Source of the DNA: Pseudomonadota bacterium
GTDB lineage: Bacteria; Pseudomonadota; Alphaproteobacteria; Caulobacterales; Caulobacteraceae
Assembly: GCA_023409795.1 (NCBI GenBank)
Contig: JAEYQX010000267.1
Coordinates: 1 to 10,604, forward strand
Length of the DNA: 10,604 nucleotides
Direction of reading: 5' to 3'
The notes beneath the pieces are model-generated. The model searched no databases and had not been told where the DNA came from. It saw only the letters and a program-made list of their open reading frames with translations. The translations under genes were made by a program, and so were the position numbers. How positions within the stretch are numbered: position 1 is the stretch's first letter; each line of letters starts with the position of its first letter. Shown here piece by piece: positions 5,453 to 10,604 of the stretch.

Positions 5453-6850
5453 TCAGCCGCCAGTGCGTTCCAGGCAGGCGACGAAGAAGCCGTCGACCCC
5501 GCCCCGGTCGGCCCATTGCGAGGGCAGGACACGCAGCCAGCCCTCGGCCGTCAGGGCCTCGTCCGGCGCGCCGACCCGGGCGGGCACGGCGGCCACGGTG
5601 CGGAAGGCCTTGTTGCGACGCAGGAAGGCAATCACCTGGGTCTCGCCCTCCTCGCGCTCCAGCGAGCAGACGCAATAGACCAGGCGGCCGCCGGGTTTGA
5701 CGCGGTCCGCCGCGGCATCCAGCAGGCGGTGCTGGACGTCGGCCAGCTTGGCCACGTCGGCGGGGCGGGTGGCGCGCAGGACCTCGGGGTTGCGGCGATA
5801 GGTGCCGGTGGCGGTGCACGGCGCATCCAGCAGGACGGCGTCGAACTGGCGCTCGTCCTCCCAGTCCTCGGCCGGGACGGCCACGATCTCGGCCTCAAGC
5901 TTCATGCGCTGGAAGTTCTGGCGCAGGCGCTTCAGGCGCGCCTCTGAACGGTCCAGAGCCACGGTGGCGGCCCCCGTCGCGGCCAGTTGCAGGGTCTTGC
6001 CACCGGGCGCCGCGCACATATCGAGCACCGTCTGGCCGGCCGAGACGTCCAGCAGGCGGGCGGGGATGGCGGCAGCGGCGTCCTGGACCCACCAGTCGCC
6101 GGCCTCGAAGCCGGGCCAGGTCGAGACATCGCCGCGACGGGCGGTGCGGACCGTGCCGCCGGGCAGGACCTGCCCCTCGACCGCCTCGGCCAGGGCGGCC
6201 AGGTCGACGCCGGGCCTGGCGCTGAGATCGGTCGCTGGCTCCTCGCGGGTGGCCAGGGCCAGACCCGCCAGGCCTTCCTCGCCATAGGTCGCCTTCCAGC
6301 GGGCGGCCAGCCAGTCGGGCAGGTTGGCCTCGGCCGAGGTCTTGCCGGGGCCTTCGCGGCCGATACCGCGCAGGACGGCATTGACCAGGTTCTTGTAGGG
6401 ACGGGTCTTGGCGTCGCGCTCGGCCAGCTTGACCGCGGTGGAGACGGCGGCAAAGGCCGGGGTCTCCAGCACCAGGGTCTGGGCCAGGGCAATGCGCAGG
6501 ATGGTGCGGACCGGCGGCGGCGGGGCCTTGGCCAGGCGGCGGTCCAGGATCTGGTCGATCTCGCCCAGCCGGCGCAGGGCGGCCATGGCGACGGCGCGGG
6601 CAAAGGCGCGGTCGGCCGGGGGCAGGTCGCGGGCCGGCGACTGGCCCAGGGCCTCGTCCAGGCCGGTGCGCTTCTCCAGCGCGGCATTCAGCAGGATGCC
6701 CGCCACCAGGCGCGCCTCGACGCCAATGTTGGCGTGCGGGTCATCGACGATCGCGACCGGGCGGCCTTCGCGACGGGGGCCGCGCGCCTTTTCTGCCAGT
6801 CGACGACCACGCGAGGCCGAGTTCTTGCCCTTGGGCGTACCACCACTCAT
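5453..6850 (-). CDS. rsmB: 16S rRNA (cytosine-5)-methyltransferase, RsmB/NOP family
   Basis: SAM-dependent enzyme; RsmB methylates C967 of 16S rRNA (E. coli numbering). The protein has 465 residues. A basic N-terminal tail of about 40 residues is followed by a NusB-like helical domain (about 42-165), then the Rossmann methyltransferase domain. Motif I, VLDMCAAPGGKT, lies at 275-286. Motif IV is DAPCTATGTYRRNPE with Cys345, and motif VI is VYCVCSLEREEGE with Cys395. In this family the motif VI cysteine attacks the base and the motif IV cysteine aids product release. The NusB-like fusion separates RsmB from RsmF and other NOP/Sun proteins. Its ATG (6848-6850) overlaps the kup stop as ATGA, with only AGG as an upstream Shine-Dalgarno, so translation is probably coupled to kup. 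The extended, basic N-terminus is typical of alphaproteobacterial versions. Confidence 0.94.
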   Translation of the reverse strand: MSGGTPKGKNSASRGRRLAEKARGPRREGRPVAIVDDPHANIGVEARLVAGILLNAALEKRTGLDEALGQSPARDLPPADRAFARAVAMAALRRLGEIDQILDRRLAKAPPPPVRTILRIALAQTLVLETPAFAAVSTAVKLAERDAKTRPYKNLVNAVLRGIGREGPGKTSAEANLPDWLAARWKATYGEEGLAGLALATREEPATDLSARPGVDLAALAEAVEGQVLPGGTVRTARRGDVSTWPGFEAGDWWVQDAAAAIPARLLDVSAGQTVLDMCAAPGGKTLQLAATGAATVALDRSEARLKRLRQNFQRMKLEAEIVAVPAEDWEDERQFDAVLLDAPCTATGTYRRNPEVLRATRPADVAKLADVQHRLLDAAADRVKPGGRLVYCVCSLEREEGETQVIAFLRRNKAFRTVAAVPARVGAPDEALTAEGWLRVLPSQWADRGGVDGFFVACLERTGG

Positions 6851-8805
6851 ACGGAAACCTGTGTGCCCAGCTCGACCACGCGGCCCGGCGGGATATGGAA
6901 GAAGTCAGTCGGATTGGCCGCATTGCGCATCAGGAAGATGAACAGGCGGTCCTGCCACAGCGGCATGCCCTGACGGGCCGAAGGTATAACCGACCGACGG
7001 CCCAGGAAGAAGCTGGTCGACATGATGTCGAACTTCAGCCCCTGCTTGCGGCACAGGCCAAGCGCGCGCGGCACATTGGGGCTTTCCATGTAGCCATAGG
7101 TGATGGTCAGCCGCTTGAAGTCGTCGGAGATCGGCTCCATCGCCACCCGCTGGTGCTCGGCCACGCGCGGACGGTCAGAGGTATGGACCGTCAGGATGAT
7201 GTTCTTCTCGTGCAGCACCTTGTTGTGCTTGAGGTTGTGCATCAGGGCGACCGGAGCGACCTCGGCGTCGGAGGTCAGGAAGATGGCGGTGCCGGGGGCC
7301 CGGTGGGGCGGGCGGGCGCGGAGCATCTCGATCAGGTCCGTCAGCGGCAGGCTGTCACGGCGGGTCTTTTCGCCCAGGATCTGCGTGCCACGGACCCAGG
7401 TCCACATCAGCACCACGATCAGGCCGCCCATCAGCAGCGGCATCCAGGCCCCGTCCGGCACCTTGAGCAGGTTGGAGCTGAGGAAGACGACGTCGACGAA
7501 GCCCATCGGCACCAGGACCAGCAGCGCCAGCCACAGCGGCCACTTCCACAGGTTCCGCACCAGGGTAAAGGCCATCAGGGTGTTGACGAACATGACCCCC
7601 GTCACCGCCACGCCATAGGCGGCGGTCAGGTTGTGGGTGTTTTGGAAGGTCACCAGCAGGAAGAGCACGCCCACCAGCAGCAGGCCGTTGATGGCGGGGA
7701 CATAGATCTGGCCCGCCTCGATCTCTGAGGTGTTGCGGATGTCGAGACGGGGCAAGAGGCCAAGCTGGACCGCCTGCTGGGTCACCGAGAAGGCCCCGGT
7801 GATCACGGCCTGGCTGGCGATCACCGTCGCGGCCGTCGCCAGCAGCAGCAGGGGCCAGTAGATCAGCTGCGGCACCATGTTCCAGAACGGATTGTCCAGC
7901 GCCGTCGGATGGGCCAGCAGGAAGGCCCCTTGCCCCAGGTAGTTCAGCGTCAGGCAGGGCAGGACGATGAACAGCCAGCCCCGGCGGATCGGCGACTTCC
8001 CGAAATGGCCCATGTCGGCATAGAGGGCCTCGGCCCCCGTCACGGCCAGGAAGACGCTGCCCAGGATGACGAAGCCCAGCACCGGGTTGGCCGCCAGCAT
8101 GAGCAGGGCATGGTGCGGCGACAGGGCCGTCAGGATCGAGAGGTCGTCAAAGATGTGGAACAGGCCCAGAAGGCCCAGGCTGGCGAACCAGACCAGGGTG
8201 ATGGGGCCAAAGAACCGGGCCAGGCCGCCGGTGCCCCGGGACTGGACGACGAAGACACCGATCAGGATGACCGCCGCGATCGGGATGATGAAGGGATTGA
8301 TGGCGCTGCCGATGCCCGGCGCACCGCGCAGGCCCTCGACCGCCGACAGGACCGAGATGGCCGGGGTGATCACCCCGTCGGCATAGAAGAGCGCCGCCCC
8401 GCACACGCCCAGGACAAACAGCCAGGCACTGCGCTTGCCCAGGGCATTCTGGGCCAGGGCCATCAGGGAGAGGGCCCCGCCCTCGCCCTTGTTGTCGGCC
8501 CGCATCAGGAAGGCGACATATTTGAGCGTCACCACGATCATCAGGGCCCAGAAGGCCAGGGAGACCACGCCAAAGACCGCCTGCTCGGGGCTGAAGCCGC
8601 GCTGGGCATGGCCGATCGCCTCGCGCAGGGCATAGATCGGGCTGGTGCCGATGTCGCCGAACACGACCCCGATGGCCCCGATCAGCAGGGCACGCTGCCC
8701 CGCCTTGCTCCGGGGATCGGAGGGGGGAGTCCCAGAGTTGCCCGATGTCAGAGAAGCTTTTGCGGCCGACAGGGGAGTGTCGCCGCGGGGTTGATCCCCA
8801 GCCAT
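6847..8805 (-). CDS. kup: Low-affinity K+ uptake transporter, Kup/HAK/KT family
   Basis: Inner-membrane K+ importer, thought to be driven by H+ symport. The protein has 652 residues, near the family norm. A polar N-terminal tail of about 38 residues precedes TM1, which carries the family signature GVVFGDIGTSPIY at about 46-58. The conserved NKGEGG follows at 105-110 after TM2. About twelve hydrophobic segments extend to about residue 480. A soluble C-terminal domain then shows typical Kup segments such as TSFFLGRR and ends ELGTQVSV. The ATG at 8805 is preferred to an upstream in-frame TTG at 8841, because GGAGG (complement of 8812-8816) sits 6 bases before it. The stop overlaps the rsmB start. 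DUF1223 lies 71 bases upstream on the same strand. No K+-responsive riboswitch is apparent in the short leader. Confidence 0.95.
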   Translation of the reverse strand: MAGDQPRGDTPLSAAKASLTSGNSGTPPSDPRSKAGQRALLIGAIGVVFGDIGTSPIYALREAIGHAQRGFSPEQAVFGVVSLAFWALMIVVTLKYVAFLMRADNKGEGGALSLMALAQNALGKRSAWLFVLGVCGAALFYADGVITPAISVLSAVEGLRGAPGIGSAINPFIIPIAAVILIGVFVVQSRGTGGLARFFGPITLVWFASLGLLGLFHIFDDLSILTALSPHHALLMLAANPVLGFVILGSVFLAVTGAEALYADMGHFGKSPIRRGWLFIVLPCLTLNYLGQGAFLLAHPTALDNPFWNMVPQLIYWPLLLLATAATVIASQAVITGAFSVTQQAVQLGLLPRLDIRNTSEIEAGQIYVPAINGLLLVGVLFLLVTFQNTHNLTAAYGVAVTGVMFVNTLMAFTLVRNLWKWPLWLALLVLVPMGFVDVVFLSSNLLKVPDGAWMPLLMGGLIVVLMWTWVRGTQILGEKTRRDSLPLTDLIEMLRARPPHRAPGTAIFLTSDAEVAPVALMHNLKHNKVLHEKNIILTVHTSDRPRVAEHQRVAMEPISDDFKRLTITYGYMESPNVPRALGLCRKQGLKFDIMSTSFFLGRRSVIPSARQGMPLWQDRLFIFLMRNAANPTDFFHIPPGRVVELGTQVSV

Positions 8806-8811
8806 AGAAAA

Positions 8812-8816
8812 CCTCC
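8812..8816 (-). promoter_or_regulatory. Ribosome-binding site that fixes the kup start
   Basis: GGAGG on the coding strand, 6 bases before the ATG at 8805. It lies inside the extra 12 codons that an upstream TTG start (8841) would add, so it argues for the shorter Kup. The annotated start should be 8805. Confidence 0.8.
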
Positions 8817-8876
8817 GGGTCACGCGGCGCGCACCCACCAAGAGCGGCGGGCCTTTAGACCCTTTCCGTCAGCGGT

Positions 8877-9644
8877 TCAATCGCGCGCCGGTTCCGATTG
8901 GCGCGCGGCGGAAATGATACGTCGGTCAGACTTGCCCTGGACAAGGACTACGACCTTGTCTTGTGAAGAAGAATTGGCAGGAAGTTCATAAAGTGCAGGC
9001 CGCCCGTCCCAATCGCCCAGACGATAGACCTGACTGACAACATTGACGTGACGGACAGACTGGCCGCGATTGTCGCCTGATCTTACCTCAACCGTTTGAA
9101 GGCCGGGCCTGTAGTGGACGGCCATGACCTCGGCACCGCCCGGCGGCGGACGGCCCGAGCCGATGCCGACCCGGTCGCCGGTCTCGCGGAACTCGATCTC
9201 GGGGGGCCAGGCCCGCTCGGAAGCCCCCGCCTCGATGGCGGCGCGCAGCGCAGGGGGATGGGTGCCCGAGACCTGGCGGCGGCCATCGACCACCACCTGG
9301 GGGGTCGAGACGTCCCTGAGCTTCAGCGACTGGCGATAAGCCTGGTGGCGGGCGGCAAACTCGGGCCGGGCAAAGGTGTCGGGCCAGCCCAGATAGTCCC
9401 AGTAGTTGACGCCATAGGTCAGGGCGATGACGTCCGGGGTCTGGGCCAGGCTTTCCAGTGTGCGGTTGGCCTGGGGGCAGCCGGCGCAGCCCTGGGCGGT
9501 GAACAGCTCGACCACCACCGGCCGGGCCCCGCCGCCGTTGCGGGACGAGGCCTGGGCGATGGAGGGCACAGCGACGGGGGGCAGGGCCAGGCCCGCCGCC
9601 ACCGTCACAACCATAGCCAGCCGGATTGCGCCATCAGGTCTCAT
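8877..9644 (-). CDS. Exported thioredoxin-fold protein, DUF1223 family
   Basis: Probable periplasmic protein of 255 residues with the DUF1223 (PF06764) layout. An N-terminal signal sequence (about 1-31) is followed by VVELFTAQGCAGCPQAN with a CxxC pair (Cys53, Cys56) at the end of the first strand, as in thioredoxin folds. A Tyr/Trp-rich segment VNYWDYLGWPDTF comes next, then the cis-proline-type loop STPQVVVDG (Pro115). The C-terminal part (about 145-245) is beta-rich. The family has no firmly established function; a redox role is inferred from the CxxC. The start at 9644 has only a weak purine site upstream. From about codon 182 onward, codons turn A/T-rich (AGA, GTA, TCA, CTT, CAA), unlike the first two thirds. 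kup lies 71 bases downstream on the same strand, and a prolyl oligopeptidase gene ends 72 bases upstream. Confidence 0.88.
   Translation of the reverse strand: MRPDGAIRLAMVVTVAAGLALPPVAVPSIAQASSRNGGGARPVVVELFTAQGCAGCPQANRTLESLAQTPDVIALTYGVNYWDYLGWPDTFARPEFAARHQAYRQSLKLRDVSTPQVVVDGRRQVSGTHPPALRAAIEAGASERAWPPEIEFRETGDRVGIGSGRPPPGGAEVMAVHYRPGLQTVEVRSGDNRGQSVRHVNVVSQVYRLGDWDGRPALYELPANSSSQDKVVVLVQGKSDRRIISAARQSEPARD
8882..8907. repeat. GC-rich inverted repeat at the 3' end of the DUF1223 gene
   Basis: CGCGCGCC and GGCGCGCG form a perfect 8-base stem around a 10-base loop, starting 2 bases before the stop codon on the coding strand. No T tract follows, so it is not a standard intrinsic terminator. 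It could stabilise the 3' end of the message or cause a pause before kup. It may also be chance in GC-rich coding DNA. Confidence 0.4.
8940..8960. repeat. Short inverted repeat within the A/T-richer 3' part of the DUF1223 gene
   Basis: GACAAGG, a 7-base loop, then CCTTGTC: a perfect 7-base stem inside the coding region (about codons 229-235). It falls in the 60-base stretch 8941-9000, whose GC content is 27 of 60 by hand count, well below the rest of the window. No function is assigned. Confidence 0.3.
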
Positions 9645-9716
9645 GAAGCGAAGCCTAGCGCCTGTGACGCCGGATGCTGCTCATAAAACCGTGAGCGACG
9701 GCGCGCCCGGACCGGC

Positions 9717-10604
9717 TCAGTCCATCAGCTGCTGGGCCAGATAGACATAGTGGCGCGCCCAGCGGCGGGCATTGGCCACCGGATCGGCGTCGTTGGAGTG
9801 CCCCCCGACCGTGTCCTCGTAATAGAGGTGGTCATGGCCCTGCTGGCCCAGGCGGGCCGCAAACTTGCGCGCATGGCCCGGATGGACCCGGTCGTCCAGG
9901 GTGTTGGTGGTGATGTAGACGCGCGGGTAGTCCACGTCCGGACGCAACAGCTGGTAGGCCGAATACTTCGAGATGAAGGCGGCGTCCTCGGGCTTGCGCG
10001 GGTCGCCATACTCGCCGATCCACGAGGCACCGGCCGGCATTTCCGGGTAGCGCATCATGTCGATCAGCGGGCTTTCGATCACCGCCGCATTGAACAAGTC
10101 CGGGTTCTGGGTGATCGACACCGAGGTCAGGACACCCCCGTTCGAGCGGCCATAGATGCCCAGGTGGCGCGGCGAGGTGATGCCCCGCGCGACCAGGTCC
10201 CGGCCCACGGCGGCGAAGTCGTCGAAGGCCAGCTGGCGGTTTTCGCGCAGGACCGCCTGGTGCCAGGCGGGACCGAACTCGCCCCCGCCGCGGATATTGG
10301 CCTGGACGAAGACGCCGCCGTTCTCGAGCCACAGCTTGCCCATCTCGGGCTTGTAGGCGGGTGGGAAGCTGACCTGGAAGCCGCCATAGCCAAACAGGAT
10401 GGTCGGGGCCGTGCCGTCCATGGCCAGGTCGCGCGGACGGGTGATGAAGTAGGGGATCCTGGTCCCGTCGCTGGAGGTCGCCTCGAACTGCGCGACCACA
10501 TGGGTCGAGGCGTCGAACCTGGCCGGGGCGGACTTGAGCTCGGCCAGCTGGCCCGAGCCAAAGTCGGCCAGGCTGAGGGTCGGCGGGGTCAGGAAGCCCT
10601 GGGT
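9717..10604 (-). CDS. Prolyl oligopeptidase family serine peptidase (S9A), C-terminal catalytic domain; truncated by the window edge
   Basis: The last 295 residues of an S9A-type peptidase, which in family members cuts short peptides after proline. The frame is open to the right edge, so the real start and the N-terminal beta-propeller lie outside; the GTG at 10499 is only an internal codon. The fragment is an alpha/beta hydrolase domain. It has the strand-turn ILFGYGGFQ, then ANIRGGGEFG (the conserved RGGGE oxyanion-region motif). The nucleophile lies in GIYGRSNGG (Ser codon 10143-10145), the acid in TTNTLDDRVHP, and the histidine in TVGGHSND (His codon 9798-9800). All three triad residues are present in the usual order and spacing. 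It is on the same strand as DUF1223, 72 bases upstream of it. Whether it is exported cannot be judged without the N-terminus. A close relative such as oligopeptidase B is less likely, given the GRSNGG and RGGGEFG forms. Confidence 0.93.
   Translation of the reverse strand, partial: TQGFLTPPTLSLADFGSGQLAELKSAPARFDASTHVVAQFEATSSDGTRIPYFITRPRDLAMDGTAPTILFGYGGFQVSFPPAYKPEMGKLWLENGGVFVQANIRGGGEFGPAWHQAVLRENRQLAFDDFAAVGRDLVARGITSPRHLGIYGRSNGGVLTSVSITQNPDLFNAAVIESPLIDMMRYPEMPAGASWIGEYGDPRKPEDAAFISKYSAYQLLRPDVDYPRVYITTNTLDDRVHPGHARKFAARLGQQGHDHLYYEDTVGGHSNDADPVANARRWARHYVYLAQQLMD

Noticed and set aside
5987..6973. Long plus-strand open frame opposite rsmB
   Set aside because: Antisense shadow of a well-supported gene, with low-complexity composition and no domain.
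8806..8841. Upstream TTG start for kup adding 12 residues
   Set aside because: A strong GGAGG with 6-base spacing serves the ATG at 8805, and the added residues (MVGARRVTRRFS) have no family support.
7909..8991. Long plus-strand open frame opposite kup and the DUF1223 3' end
   Set aside because: Highly charged, Gln/Asp/Arg-rich translation typical of the reverse complement of membrane-protein codons; no motif.

Overview
The window looks like a chromosomal segment from a GC-rich alphaproteobacterium of the Caulobacterales, probably close to Brevundimonas or Caulobacter. The evidence is the very high GC content, a groES-groEL operon with a CIRCE-type element, alphaproteobacterial families (DUF1223, a glycine-zipper protein with a Tyr/Arg-rich tail), and above all a DivL-type pseudo-histidine kinase, a hallmark of the Caulobacter cell-cycle circuit. 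The genus is inference from protein character; no database was searched.

Layout, left to right. Positions 1-872 hold the 5' part of groEL (cut by the left edge) and all of groES, both read leftward. The groES leader (about 873-1000) carries a CIRCE-like HrcA operator and a plausible promoter. Reading rightward, 1108-1548 encodes a small secreted or envelope glycine-zipper protein, followed by a strong intrinsic terminator (1575-1604). Positions 1624-4857 hold a leftward pair: divL upstream and a HAD-family hydrolase downstream, 51 bases apart. A 160-base divergent region containing a GANTC (CcrM) site inside a CtrA-like motif separates divL from a small rightward zincin-like metallopeptidase (5018-5428). 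Converging on that gene is rsmB (16S rRNA m5C methyltransferase), which overlaps the K+ transporter gene kup by an ATGA. Upstream of kup on the same strand lie a DUF1223 thioredoxin-fold exported protein and the C-terminal catalytic part of a prolyl oligopeptidase that runs off the right edge.

How the genes work together. GroES and GroEL form the chaperonin, with heat-shock or HrcA control visible in the leader. DivL is expected to act with CckA and DivK to control CtrA activity; the linked HAD hydrolase has no role I can name. kup and rsmB look translationally coupled, although their functions (K+ import, rRNA methylation) are unrelated. The POP, DUF1223, kup and rsmB genes lie on one strand with 71-72 base gaps and could be partly co-transcribed, but nothing decisive shows this.

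I found no mobile element, tRNA, rRNA, CRISPR array, toxin-antitoxin or defence locus, and no convincing undescribed multi-gene system. The most biologically interesting element is divL with its tyrosine at the phospho-acceptor position, together with its promoter region and its HAD neighbour.
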